NCBI GenBank assembly: GCA_950295325.1
Contig: OX485805.1
Location: forward strand, 34,089,501-34,153,500
Source: Polytrichum commune
Taxonomy: Eukaryota; Streptophyta; Polytrichopsida; Polytrichales; Polytrichaceae
Length of the DNA stretch: 64,000 bases
Direction: 5' to 3'
This document shows positions 11,773 to 24,185 of this stretch, one piece after another. The position numbers and the translations under genes are program-made. The notes under the pieces are model-generated. The model did no database searches, was not told where the DNA came from, and saw only the letters and a program-made list of their open reading frames with translations. Within the stretch, counting starts at the first letter, position 1. Each line of letters opens with the position of its first letter.

Positions 11773-13557
11773 TGTGAGCCCAAAATGGTGCCCACATGTG
11801 GTGATTAACTCTTCGAAACCAATTTTAGTTTGACTTTGATGTGTTATGATTATTCACAAAACATAAAAAGAGTGAAGTGTGGTTTGGATTTAAGTTTAGG
11901 CATTAGAATGTGTTGTGTAGTTATTTCAAGGTTTGATTTCAATAAGAGGATGCCTTGATTATGTGAGTAGGGGGTAAGGTGAGGCAAGGTGAGCTCCGCG
12001 GGTTAAATGCCCACTTTTGGATCCACCTTGGTAGTTTAGGAAGAAGGAAGCTTGGTGGAAGGGGATTAGTCCCTACTTTGAAGGTGAAGGTTAAGGGATT
12101 GTGATTGGAGGTGCTAATCCTCCCACCCTATCCTCACCTCTCTCTCCCTCTCTCCCTCTCTCCCTCTTTGCTACTTAAGGTGTTCTTTCTCTCATTTGCG
12201 ACTCTCTCCATCAAGCGCTCTCAAGGGAGCAAGCTCTAAAGAGCTTGAGCCATGTGTGTGTTACATTAGTTTTTAGTGAAGTTAATTAGTTAAGCTCTCT
12301 CTCTCAAGGCCTCCCAAGTGAGGGAGTTCTAGAGTTTAAATTTGCACGTAGTGATTAGGTGGTAGTTGGTTAGAATAGTGTGTTAAATTAGCTCATGACT
12401 TAGAAGCAAAAGAAAGGAAAGAAAAGAAGAATTTAGAAGACCTTGATTAGCGGATGGGAGGGGTTGTTTTAAGGTTAGCAAAGACTATAAGGTTAAGGAG
12501 TTGATTGCTAGAAGGGACCTCGGTTGGGCTTCAGCTAAGCAGCTGACTGCTGGAAGGTTAAGAGCGACTGCTGGACGGTTAAGAACGACTGCTGGAAGGT
12601 TAAGGAGCGACTGCTGGGAGGGCCTCAGCTTGGGCTTCAGCTAAGCAACTGACTGTTGTAAGGTTAAGCAACTAACTGCTGGGAGGCCTCGGCTTGGGCT
12701 TCAGCTAAGCAGCTGACTGCTGTAAGGTTAAGCAGCTGACTGCTGGGAGGCACCTCGGTTGGGCTTCAGCTAAGCAGCTGACTGCTGGAAGGTTCAGCAG
12801 CTGACTGCTGGGAAGGCCTCGGCTTGGGCTTCAGCTAAGCAGCTGACTGCTGTAAGGTTAAGCAGCTGACTACTGGGAGGCCTCGGCTTGGGCTTCAGCT
12901 AAGCAGCTGACTGTTGGGAGGGCCTCGGCTTGGGCTTCAGCTAAGCAGCTGACTGCTGTAAGGTTAAGCAGCTGAATGCTGGAAGGTTAAGGAGCGACTG
13001 CTGGAGGGGCCTCGGCTGGGTTTAAGTCATTTCGTTAGCTCTAATAAGTTAGGCTACTAGGGGGGTTGTAGTTAGGATAATCCCTTGGGGGATTGCTAGG
13101 CCATACGAGATCCTTACATGCCATCTTGGTTTTTAGGTAGAGTTGGATTTATTAGGAAAGTAGAAGTGTGTGGGACTTTTAAATGTGTTGATGGTTACCC
13201 ATTGAGGCAAGTGTTTTTAAACACTCGTACTTTTTGGTTGGAATATATTACGTGCACAATTAATGGAGACTGTGGAGGATCCTAGCAAGGACAAGATAAA
13301 GGAAGTAAAAATCAAGAAGTCTAGAGGGATCTCTTTAAGGGCATGTGTGGCCAAGGCCGCGGGTTGGACCCTTGAGAAATCGAATGCCGCTACGAGCAAG
13401 GATGCTCACAATAATAAAGCAAGTGAGTTAAGATGAAGTTAGGGCCTTGGACATGAGAGCCATATAGCAATTCACGTATTGGTATTAGGAACTGAATGTG
13501 ATTCTCAAAGCCATCACCCGGACTAGGACGCTTAAGGGGGGTGGATTTGGCCTCACA
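11773..13557 (+). mobile_element. Solo LTR, 1785 bases, G4/G5-related family
   Basis: It starts TGTGAGCCCAAAAT and ends GGCCTCACA, with the perfect TSD ATTGC at 11768-11772 and 13558-13562. The left end resembles the G4 LTR read on the minus strand (TGTGAGCCC, then a shared GATTATTCACAAAA.ATAAAAAGAGTGAAG block). The right end resembles the G5 LTR read on the minus strand (CACCCGGACTA.GACGCTTAAGG ... GGCCTCACA). No internal coding region is present, as expected after recombination between two LTRs. It contains a CT-rich tract at 12137-12165 and a minisatellite. Confidence 0.88.
12525..13015. repeat. Minisatellite inside the solo LTR
   Basis: Tandem, imperfect copies of a ~30-35 base half unit (CAGCTGACTGCTG(G/T)(A/G)AGG plus TTAAG) alternate with GGCCTCGGCTTGGGCTTCAGCTAAG, giving longer units of roughly 60-65 bases. 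At least seven CTGACTG(C/T)TG-containing copies are visible. Confidence 0.8.
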
Positions 13558-14440
13558 ATTGCGTTGCCCATCCGTGGTCGTGGGCATTGTGGGTGTCATG
13601 ACAGACGTCACAGAGAACATTTGCGTGTCTGTAGTGACATCTCAGCGTGCATGTTATTGCTGACGATGTGTATGTGATGGTGTTTTGGCGGATGCGATAC
13701 ATGCTTTGGGAGACAGGAGTAATGTTTATGTGGACGTCAATGTCACCGCACGGATGTCCGGCCGGAGACGTTCTAAACTTAAGCAAGGCGTCCATGAAAA
13801 CATCTCGCGGGATTTTAGGGATGTTATGCAAAACACTGCCATTACTCGACAATCGGTCCCTCAAAACATGTTCACGTCACGTCTTACATGTTATAAAAAC
13901 ATTTGCAAAGACATGCAGTTGTTGTGTAAAACATTTCAATGTAATTTGGCAGTTATTATGGAAGACATGCTCATGTTCACAGAGTCATCGACGAAAACAT
14001 GAACACCTCACGTCCAACGCGGGGAACGTATATAATCATCATCACACAGTCGATCCGGGATACATCCCCGTGTCACGAATTGGTAGCTCTAGAAGACGTC
14101 ATCATAATCACGTAGACGCCGCATAAAATATCCCCACATCATGTTAAACATGCGCCATGAACATCATCCTCATCGCAGACTCGTTCAATAGAACACCCCC
14201 CTGTTAGTTAGAAAATGTCATAAGAAACATCATATTAATGATGCAGTCCTCCGGGATAACATTCCCACGCCGTGCAGGACGAATTATACAAGACATCCGC
14301 AGACATACCTAAAGTCTTTGTGGCATACCGACGTCAACATTCAGACGTCCTCTGCGACGTCCCCACAAACTTTTGAGACATCCCTACGTCATGCCCTACA
14401 TGTCCAACGACACATCTCTACTCTAATGCACTGTTCTCAC
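13558..14440. repeat. GACGT/ACATG-word-rich segment, right part
   Basis: Continuation of the 11260-11772 texture, dense in GACGTC, ACATG, CACGTC and GACATC words. Open frames at 13647-14126 and 13685-14002 overlap in two frames and are dominated by these words, so I do not call them genes. A similar patch at 15225-15325 lies between two probable exons on the minus strand, which suggests that the word-rich DNA is intronic. Confidence 0.55.
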
Positions 14441-14723
14441 GAAGCACCAAAATAACCCGTTCCAGAGTTTTTGTTGCAGGCCCTTTCGTTCATTTCTTCT
14501 TTGCCGCCTCTGCTCTTGTTGAGGTGCCTACCTGCACTTGCAAAATGAAGGCATGTTATGGATGATGTCTTTGCACAAGATATCATCATTTAGGAATAAT
14601 GTAGTTTTCCCCATTTTCATGACACCAAAGGGTTCAGGGTTCAACCTACCCAAACACAAAGATCCAAAATGAAATGTTATGACAAACAAGTCTGCACATG
14701 GAGCGGGTTCAGAGTTTTCTAAC

Positions 14724-15044
14724 CTTCTCAGGTGGTTTCCCCTGTTTGGACACTCCTGCTGGCTTTGTTGCATCAGGCTTTGTTGCTTTCAATGCAGCTG
14801 TTGGCTTCTGTGTGTCGTTTTTCCCCGGTTTAGAAAGTCCTACAGGCTTAAATGTCCTTGATAGAGACTTCAGCATGTTACCTTGTTGCATTCTCAGCGT
14901 TGCACCTCCCTCTCCCCCAGGTGTTTCCATGTCCTCCTGCACCGCCAATTCATCGTTACATGAAGACACTTGTCCCAACATGCATAGTAGACATTCACAT
15001 TGTGGTATGTAGAGAAGAGAAGTTACAGGCCCATGTACACTCAT
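14724..15044 (-). CDS. Probable exon of an unrecognised minus-strand gene
   Basis: On the minus strand this stretch encodes an Asp/Glu then Lys/Pro/Thr-rich peptide (DELAVQEDMETPGGEGG, then KPVGLSKPGK-type and ATKPDATKPAG blocks). It ends at a plausible splice donor, GAGAAG|GTTAGA (exon end 14724). The 5' limit is uncertain; the frame is open to 15044, but an acceptor could lie inside. The composition suggests a disordered basic segment. I recognise no domain. It is probably joined to the exon at 15348-15771 through the short word-rich intron between them. Confidence 0.35.
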
Positions 15045-15347
15045 CCAACCTAAATGCTAATTGGCCTACTTGCAAACGTGGTAGTATGCGATACACACAA
15101 TTAAATATATGAATCCATGCGCTTCATAGTCATTACACGAATGAATGAAAAAACAAAATACTCAAAATTCAGCGTCGCAAAACTGTCTTGACAACAACTC
15201 AACATTCTCCTCTTCGTGAACATGTCCATAGATGTCTTCATGGACGTCACAGAAGACGTCACTGCGTTTCCTAGTTGATTTTGCAGACGTCTTTCTGAAC
15301 ATGGTGACGTCTACATGACCATCACAACACGACCTACATCAGTTTAC

Positions 15348-15771
15348 CTTCTGGGCGAGCTCTCCAGGCGCGGGGGTATCCACAATGGCGTAGGCGTCGT
15401 CCTCTACAGCCTTGTCCACCACCTCCGGTGGTGCTGTTGCACCGGCATCTACCTCTCCGTCCATTGTGCCCCCTCCTTCGGCCTCCACCATCGAGGTCCC
15501 TCCCCCGACATCCTCCGCAGCGGCCATTTCCACCTGCTCTTGCCCATGCGGATGCGACACCCCCGACGCAGCAAGAGTTGGTGAAGGTGGCCTCGTAGTC
15601 TCTATGATGGCCGTGGGCGCTGGGGTCGCCTGCAAAGCCACAAGATGAACTGTATCCTGAAGACTAGTGGATTGCGTGACAGTAGAGTCCGTGTGAGATG
15701 CCTTTCCCGCTAGGATCTCCCGGAACATGGCCTCCATGCGGGAGGTGGACTCATCTATCTTGGTCTCCAGG
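15348..15771 (-). CDS. Probable exon of the same gene, cut by the G2 LTR
   Basis: On the minus strand the frame entering from the LTR border reads LETKIDESTSRMEAMFREILAG, a short heptad-like helix. A long Ala/Pro/Thr/Glu-rich low-complexity region ending APGELAQK follows, then the splice donor CAGAAG|GTAAAC (exon end 15348). The apparent start Met and the next ~10 codons lie in the G2 LTR and are fortuitous. The exon is therefore truncated at 15771 by the retrotransposon, and its original upstream part is not in place. Function unknown; the gene is presumably inactive. Confidence 0.4.
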
Positions 15772-17245
15772 TGTGAGGTAAAGTAGGCAACCCCCTTGGT
15801 TTCCAAGCCAAAGGGTTGAGTCGTGCTTACTTTTCGTTCACAAATACATTTTATAAGATTCGAAAGTCTTTTTGAGAGAAAAGATAATAGTTAGCCTCTT
15901 AAGTATCCGATTAGTCCAACTTAAGCTTAGTTACCTTGGAATAGGCAACCTAGACCCTTTTAATGTAGCTAAACTACTAAAAATCAATGCAAAGAATACC
16001 AAATGCTTAATAAAACTTCTAACTAATCAAAAAGGAATATGAAGAAAGAAGAAATATATGAGCTGCCTCACGGAAACCCTCATAACTTTTGGACAGAGTT
16101 TTAGTTTTACACAAGATTAGGATGCAAGGATAGATAACTTCAAGTCCTACCTAGAAATATAAAACTTGTAGAAAATGGCCCAACCAGCTAACCGGGGTGA
16201 AGCTTCAAAGTCAGCAGTGCTACATCAGGAGCTGTCTCACGGAAACACTTATAACTTCTAGACAGAATTTTAGATGTGCATGAAACTAATTTTTTTGGAA
16301 AGACAATTTTATTATCTATCTATGCATATAAAATAAATTGAAATCAGATTTATTGGTAAGACGTGGCAAGCCTCTAAAGTACGCTGTCCTATATGATTCA
16401 AGTTGCTAACTAATTTTCATTCTATATAAACTAAGGTTGCTTCACTAACAAGTAAAGAAGAGGTGAGGAATGTGAATGTCATACAAAGAGGAAAATACTA
16501 ATAAAACTATAAGAGAATATTTTATTTGAAAGATAGAAACACTTACTCCTTCTCAAGGAGTACAACCACTCCCCCTACTAACTACTAACTACTAACTACT
16601 AATAGAAGTCGGGGACACCTAAGTTGGCGAGATAGATACTAAGCGTCGAGAAGGTTGAGGCTCTAAGGGCCCGAGACCGATGAAGTGGAATAGTGGTAAT
16701 GCTTGATGGAGTTTCGACGCCTCTTAAATAGGTGGTCGAGGTAGACACTCCGTGGTATTCCGTCTTGCCACGTCTACCCTCGCATTGGATCCGTTTAGGC
16801 TTTGTTGATCTTTCGCATTGGATCCGCTTAGACTTTGTTGATCTTTCGCATTGGATCCGCTTAGATCCATTTTGACTTAGTAGTGCCCAAAGACACTTGT
16901 CAACTTGGATCTTCTCTCGTCGAAGCGAATCGGCTTGGTCAAACGTGCATCCATCTAGTCCACGTTGTTTTGCTCCACTCCTTTAACCCGTTGTCGCGTA
17001 GTCACTTTGAATTTAGCCCTTAGCTAAGTCAATCTTAGCCTTACCAACCACTTAAATCTTGCCCTAGCTAAGTCAATCCTCACATAGTCCTATAATATTC
17101 CGTTAATGCTTGTCCTATTAGGATTTACTTACTAGGCTAGTTTCTAACTCCCAACTTACCTAACCGACCTCATATTTACTATCTAAAGTCTATTTACCAC
17201 TTATATTAGGTTAATTCGATAAAGGAATCAAAATAAACCTTCACA
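15772..17245 (-). repeat. 3' LTR of G2
   Basis: Begins TGTGAGG and ends CTTCACA on the plus strand. It contains a 7-base tandem (ACTAACT type, 16578-16603) and three ~32-base copies of a CGCATTGGATCCG(C/T)TTAG.. block (16780-16870). Same length as 31180-32653; I saw no difference when reading them side by side. Confidence 0.92.
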
Positions 17246-17835
17246 TATAGTGGCGCACCATTTGGGGTTGGTTTGTAAAACCATAACGAATCCCTCTTGC
17301 TTCGCGCATCCATTCAATCACGGTCACCCTGCACAAAAAAACAAACGAAGAGGGAATGTCCGCCCCAATCGGAGTGGCTTGGACCTATAGATAATAAATA
17401 TTTCAAAACCGCCTTCCTCCCCCAACGGAGTGGGTTTGGACTAAAGAAATTTTACCCAAGACAATAAATTGTTAAACCCATCCTGCCTCCCCCAACGGAG
17501 TGGGTTCGGACCCCCTTAGCAATAATATTACTTGAGATAACTACTTTAACTTCCTCCCCTCTTTAGGTTCGGTTTAATAAATCCAAATCTATCACAAAGG
17601 ACCCTAAATTCCTAGCTTGGCATACAAATCTCACTCACTCAGAATACCAAATAAAACAAAACCAAACATGACCTAGAACATGTAATCTAGTCCTAGTAAC
17701 CTATACCTAGGTATCTCATACTTTGTAGTCCTTGCATCTCTCACCACTCGTACGGGTTGGAAAAATGTCTCCCGCCAACGTCTCTAACAACAATGAACCG
17801 TTGGCAAACAACTCTCTGACCACATAAGGACCTAA
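17246..17835 (-). repeat. 3' untranslated part of G2 with a triplicated block
   Basis: Between the integrase end and the 3' LTR, a CCCC(A/C)A.CGGAGTGG(G/C)TT(C/T/G)GGAC block recurs three times (about 17360-17382, 17422-17442, 17488-17510). No clear polypurine tract touches the LTR; the adjoining plus-strand sequence is TATAGTGGCGCACCATTTGG. Confidence 0.6.
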
Positions 17836-20800
17836 TCAAAGGGCATCAAATTTTCCCGGAAAATCTTTGTGCCTATCATCCCTTAGTAACACCCATTGCC
17901 CCACTTTGAAAGAACGAATCTTTTGCTTCTTATCAAAAGCAACCTTCCGATGTCGTTGGTATGTCTCAATATGTTGCGCACTCAACATCCGGGCCTCGCT
18001 CAATTCTTCTAGAACTTCCAACCGGTGCTCAATGGATTTTGAAGCATCCAATCTCTCCTCCACCGCAATTCGCAAAGTTTGCACTTCAAACTCAATAGGT
18101 AAAATTGCTTCAATTCCATAAACCAAAGAAAATGGAGTAGTATGTGTAGTAACCTTGTAGGTCGTGTGATAGGCCCAAAGAGCGGCCGGGAGCTTCAAAT
18201 CCCAATTTCTCTTTGAATCGTCCACGGTCTTGCGTAAAATCCTACATAAGGTTTGATTTGTCCGTTCCGTTTGCCCGTTCGTTTGAGGGTGGTAAGGAGC
18301 CGAAAATCGATGATCGATCTTGAAATGCGCGGTCAATTCCGCGATCATTTCATTCACAAAGTGCGATCCACGGTCACTTACCAATACCTTAGGACAACCA
18401 AACCGAGTGATGATGTTGTCGTACAAAAACATGGCGGTAGTCTTGGCATCGTCCTTCTTCACTGCTTTTGCTTCCGCCCATTTCGTCAAATATTCCGTTG
18501 CCACTACAATGTAGCTCATTTGTCTTGATGATGCGGGATGCACTTGACCCACATAGTCAATACCCCACTTCTCAAACGGAGCCAAAGGTAAAGAAGGTTG
18601 AAGTGGCATACCAAGTCCCACATCCTTGCGGGAATACCGTTGGCACGAGTCACATTTTCGAGCATGGTCGTAAGAATCTTAAAACATTGTCGGCCAATAG
18701 TATCCCGCTCGAAGTGCCTTATGTGCGGTCAACATTCCCGCAAAATGTCCTCCACAAGGGCTATCATAAGCCGCCTCCAACACCTTAGGTACTTCTCCGA
18801 TATCAATGCATCTTCGAAGCATTCCGTCCATCCCCCGTCGGTATAGTTTACCGGAAATCAAAGCAAAATGTCGGCTTTGAATTCGGACCTTCCGACGCTC
18901 AATCTTGGACAAAGTCTCTGGCATTGTTTGGGTGCTTAAAAACTCCGCAATGTGATTGTACCACATTGGTACAGAGGATACCGCAAAGAGTGCCGCATCC
19001 GGGAATTCGTCATCAATTCCTTCACCCGTCGATACTTCCTTGGAAATCCGCGACAAGTGATCCGCTTGGAGATGCATCCTCCCGGGTTTGTACACCACTT
19101 CATCGTCAAACTCTTGTAACAATAACACCCAACGAGCAATCCGTCCACTTAAATCGGGTTTGTTAACAAGATAACGTAAAGCCATATGATCCACATAAAA
19201 CACAACTTTGTTCAACAAAAGATAATGTCGATATTTTTTAATCGAAAATACCATGGCCAAAGCCTCACGCTCCGTTGTGGAATAATTTTGTTCCGCTCCC
19301 GTAAGTTGCTTACTAGCAAAGGCTATAGGACGGTCTTTCTTCTCATCTCCGAATGGTTGGCAAAGAGCACTACCCACCACAAAATTAGAAGCATCGCAAT
19401 AGATATGAAACGGTAGGTCCCAATTGGGAGAAATAAGACAAGGGGCGCTCGTGAGCTTACATTTCAAAATGTCAAACGCATTTTGACATTCTTGAGTCCA
19501 CATAAACGGAACATCCTTCTTTGTTAGGTTTGTGAGAGGAACAGCCGTGTTGGCATAATCCTCGATAGCCTCACGATACCATCCAATATGGCCCAATGCA
19601 CTACGCACCTTTGGTACATTCATCGGTGGCGGAAGTTCGGCGATTACCTTTACCTTGTCGGGGTCCGGTGACCTACCTTCCTCCGAGACCAAGTGCCCTA
19701 GCAAGATACCACGTAAAACAAACAAAATGGTCTTCTCGGGATTAAGAGACACATGATATTCTCGGCAACGTTCGAAACAAGCTCGTAAGTCCTCAAAGTG
19801 ACTCTCTTTCGAATCATGTACACAAAAATCATCAATGAAGACGGCCATCGATTTATGCAAAAGATCGGCAAAAATATACGTCATCGCCCTTTGGAATGTC
19901 GCCGGAGCATTACATAATCCAAAGGGCATCACAATATAAATGAATGTTCCCCAAGGTGTGGTGAACGCCGTTTTATACCAATCTCCTTGCACAACATGAA
20001 TTTGGTTGTATCCGGAATATCCATCCGCAAATGAATACATAGCGTGACAAGCTACCTCCTCTAAAATATTATTTATAAAAGGAAGCGGAAAATGGTCATT
20101 TATGGTGACCTTGTTTAAGGCCCTATAATCAATACAAACCCTCAATTTTCCATTCTTTTTACGAACAATCACCATTGGTGAGACCCATGTCGTAAGTTCA
20201 ACGGGTTGAATAAATCCGGCCCGTGTCAATTTCTCTAGTTCCTTCCTCACCAACACCTCAAGTCGAGGATTCATTGGCCTTTGTCTTTGTCTCACGGATT
20301 TTGACCCGTGAATCAAAGGGATAGAATGACTTGCAACCTCAATTGGTATTCCATTACCCAAATCTTCATATGACCAAGCAAAGACATCACGAAACTCTCT
20401 TACCAATCCTTTTACGCCTTCCACTTCCTCCTCACTCAATTGTTTGCCCACCTTAATGTATTTTGGCACCTCACCTTCGCTTGCAACGTTCATCAACTTC
20501 CAATCGCCGTCCGGTACATGAGGTGCCTCGTTTGGAATGGGATTCCAATCTTTCACCACCCCTTGAAGCTCATCGGTCACCACTTTTGTGCCGGTCGGAG
20601 TTTTCAACAAGCGTGGAGGAGGACACACTTCTTCCTCGTCCATAAGCGATTCGAGTTCATTGATCATTGTCCCGTCTACTTCCACATTACACACATCTTC
20701 CCAAGTGATATCATCCACTAATCTGGCAAGATCCGGACATTCATCATTAAAATCAAGCTCCTCACAAAATTCTATCACTCCTACAAACATAGATGAATTA

Positions 20801-21549
20801 TCCTCACCCTCCGAAGTAGGATTAGCCCGAAGCCATTCAACAAACTCGTCATCCGCTTCCCATCCATACAATCCAGGTCCCAAACACTTTAAAGGTCCTA
20901 CCCCATCTTCATTTTTTTGTTTTTCTTCTTTAGCGTAGTATGAATCGTTGGCATCTCCGTCGGTTTCCTCATTACTATCATAAGAAGAATCACTACTTGA
21001 GTCAATCTCATATTCGGCACGTTTTGAGTTACGAGGTTTAGTTCTCACCTTCGTACGGTTGTCGCGGCTTCCATACGTAATACAACCCTTCACCCAATCC
21101 GTAACCGCATTTGAAAGTTTTAACCACGGCCGACCCAACAACAAAGGGTAAGACCGGTTGAGGTCTCCAAATCGAAGGACTTGGAAATCCAACTCGTAAA
21201 CCTCACCTCCCGTAGAAACTTTAAGTTTCTTTATCACACCCTCCGGTCGAACATTTCGTTGATCCGCCATAGTAATGTTGACGGTCGATGGTCCACTAAG
21301 CTTCAAACCTAGTTTCTCCATAGCGGACCACGGCATGATGTTGACCGCGCTTCCTCCATCTACAAGACAAAAGGGTACTACCTTGTCCACAATCGAAACT
21401 TCTACCAAAACGGGGCCCGGATCTACTTTGACATCCGTGCGTGCCACAAGCATAATGGGATTGGACCTCGTCCTTCTTCGACGAGCTACGCCTTTTTGAA
21501 TAGCTTTCTTTATAATTGGTGATACCTCCATGAGTTGGGCCACCGAAAT
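17836..21549 (-). pseudogene. G2 pol: protease, RT, RNase H, integrase, two stops
   Basis: The open frame enters from gag at the G3 insertion site (21549). The protease motif is LVDGGSAVNIMP. The reverse transcriptase shows VCIDYRALNK and the FIDD box (MAVFIDDFCVHDS). RNase H starts at FHIYCDASNFVVGSALCQ. The integrase zinc finger (GGHFAG..TAHK ... KCDSCQRY) is interrupted by TAA at 18679-18681, between WPTMF and DSYDH, where Gln stands in the G4 paralogue (CAA to TAA fits). The integrase core follows with WGIDYVG, VSDRGSHF and NGQTERTN (D, D, E). A TGA at about 17836, in DFPGKFDAL/LGPYVV, sits where G4 has Trp. All other core residues look intact. Confidence 0.88.
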
Positions 21550-22513
21550 TGTCGCGCACCTCTCCATGAGGAGTGCCCGAAACACCATGGGCACAAGGGG
21601 GACCCCGGAGTGACACCCGGGACTTGTGGCGCCGTTGGTGAGAGGGCCCAAGTGATCCTAGTGTGGGTGAGGGCCCCGGGCGTTGGGAACGCCTCCCACC
21701 CACAAAGACTAGGAGGCATGAGGGTGAGGCCATAAGCTATGCGTAGCTCATGGCGTGGTGATTCTAGAATGCTCAAGATCACCTCAATCGGAGGTGTGAG
21801 CTAGGAGTTATGGCCATTTGAGTGGGGTGCTGTCCCGGGACAGCGCCCTGGTACAGCAGTGCCTGGGAGTGATTCCCGGGACTGCCAAGGTTCAAACAGG
21901 CATAACTTCCTCAAGACTTGCCCGAATGGGGCAAGCGAGGAGTCCATCGGCATCTACGTGAAGCGTAGATGACGATGGAGTGGTTGGTTGTTATGATCAG
22001 ACATCATACAAGGAAGTTATGATGGTCTGAAGCTGCTGGGGGGGTTCTAGGCCCAGCAGCTAAGGGAAAATGTCCACTTGGCCCCAACTCTTGGTAGAGA
22101 GACAAGAGGTTGGTTGGCGGTGGGGTAGGGGCTCCGTGTAAAGTCCTAGAGGCTTATATGGGTGAGATGGTGTGGCCTCACCCACCCGAGGCCGAACGGC
22201 AAGGCCTCCATGGGCTTTGGCCTATTGTGAGGCCATAGTTGCCTAGTATGCTTCGGGTTGTTGTAGTGTTGCTCCGGCAACGCGATGATCAACATAGGAT
22301 TGGACTTCCATGGATGGAAGTCCACATTGGGGAAATGGGTTACCGATTAAGGGGTGAGTCCCGAAGGAGGGTTGGTTCCCTCCTATGAACTATTGGTCCG
22401 GGGTAAGAGGAGCTATCCATTAGCATGGCGGAATGCGAAGGGTTAGCGCTCGTAACCTTTGCTAGAAACGAAAATTGGCAAGACTGTTAAGGGACCTAGC
22501 AAGGGTTGCGACA
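21550..22513 (+). repeat. 5' LTR of G3
   Basis: Begins TGTCGC and ends GCGACA. Hairpins seen: GCTGTCCCGGGACAGC at 21829-21844; arms CATCTACG/CGTAGATG at 21951-21971; arms GCTGCTGGG/CCCAGCAGC at 22032-22060; arms GGACTTCCAT/ATGGAAGTCC at 22302-22323. A TTATATG word at 22154-22160 is a weak TATA-box candidate. Confidence 0.93.
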
Positions 22514-22515
22514 CG

Positions 22516-22527
22516 TGGTATCAGAGC
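22516..22527 (+). other. Primer binding site of G3 (initiator Met tRNA type)
   Basis: TGGTATCAGAGC two bases after the LTR, the standard initiator-Met primer site. Confidence 0.93.
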
Positions 22528-23189
22528 AGGGTTCCAATTTTTGAGCTAGCACTTTGAGGTAGACATGGCTATCAAAAATGCGGGTTATGATGGTGAGCCC
22601 GGGGTTTCCAAAAGGTTGTGAGGCTCAAATTGGAACAAGGATCATGTGCAAGTGGATTTTGACCATACCATTGATTCTAATGACAATGGTGGGGATGAGG
22701 GTGGATTCGGTGAGGAAAATGGAGGAATGCTTTGAAAAGGCTCCCGCAAACCTCGAAAAGTATTCGGAGGCTAGAATACCGAATGCACCCAAAACCTTGG
22801 AGGGCATTAATATTGGATTGAAATTCCAATTCGAAATGCTTAGAAGGTGGTGATGTTGAAATGAACTTGGGGCACATGAGGCACGCGGGGTCTCTTAAGG
22901 CGTATATGTGCGAATTTTACACCCAAATGAATGGTACATCTAGGATGGACGAGCTTTCTAAGAAATGCATCGTTTTAGGTGGGTTTCAAAACCGGGTGGT
23001 GAAAACCATGTTCAAGATCCCAAAGCTTCTTGAGGACGTAGTGCGAATCATAAAGATTTGAAGAGCATTGAAGCCAATGGTCCTAAGAAGAAGTTGGGCG
23101 GCACATCACCACAAAGTGGGTTTAGCCGAAAGAGGCCCCAAGGAAATGAGCGCAAGTAGTTTGGCCCATTATACCAAGGCAAATCATGC

Positions 23190-23335
23190 TAGCTCATGCC
23201 GCGGACGGAATGTGAAAAGGTGGCTTGGTGGTACCAAGCTAGATCATATTTGTGCCACGGACGGAGTGTTAAAAGTTGGCCTTGCGGACCAAGCCAAACT
23301 CATGGTGTTGCCGAGGACCAAATGTTAGACGATGG
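23190..23335 (+). repeat. Two decayed zinc-knuckle units in G3 gag
   Basis: Two ~65-base units with (G)CGGACGGA(A/G)TGT(G/T)AAAAG(G/T)TGGC(T/C)T in common, giving Cys/Arg/Gly peptides. They correspond to the longer array in G1 (2826-3125). Confidence 0.55.
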
Positions 23336-24185
23336 CTTTGTGGCCAAGGCTAGTAGCCTTAAGCCAAGGCCAACTATTTTATACCTTGAGGCTCAAATGA
23401 ATGGGACAAACGTCTAATGGGTTAACAAAAAGGCAAGCCATGCCTTCTTGAGCCCAAAACTCACAAGGGAGTTGGGACTTGCCAATTGATAGAGCGGGCA
23501 AGCCCCCCAAGGTGCGGTTTGGAAAGAACAACCGCATGAGACAAAGGAGGCCGCGATGCATGTAACCTTTCAATGTGGGACATTGGATTTTTGTCAAAAT
23601 TTCACACCAAGTGAAATAGATGAAATGCATGTCATTGTGAAGGCCACCTTCTTTGAAACTCACATGATAGATGTGAGGTGCAAGCCGGTGTGCTTGCGGT
23701 GCATTATGATGTGTCATAATGGCAAAGAATTCAAGTTCAAATTAACAAGGACTCCTATGGTAGGAGGACCTAAGTTGAATTTGGTCTTAATGGACCGAAT
23801 GAAAAAAATAAAAAAATAATGGTCGTGGTTCAATTGGAGCAACTCCAAGGAACATATGGGGAGGCTAGGAAAGATGGCCCTCCCCCAAACAACATTGGTG
23901 TGATGTTGGTGAGATACAAGGATGTATTCACCAATGTGTTGCCCAAAAAAAAATTACCGCCAAGGAGTGAAAAATAACTTTGCTCAACGAGAGATTGAGT
24001 TCTTGAGGTATGTGGTGACAAAGGAAGTTGGTGGACGAACATGAAGAATGTCAAGGCAATCCAAAAGGAGAATTGGCCCTTGATTCAAAAAGGGCTTAGG
24101 TCATTTGTTGGCCTAGCCAATTAGTACCACCACTTCATTCGAGAGTTTTCTAAGGTTGCTAGGACCTTATTCAACTTATTGAGGA

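Noticed and set aside
13647-14126. 159-codon and 105-codon overlapping ORFs
   Set aside because: Two frames are open over the same word-rich DNA and no domain or splice structure supports either.
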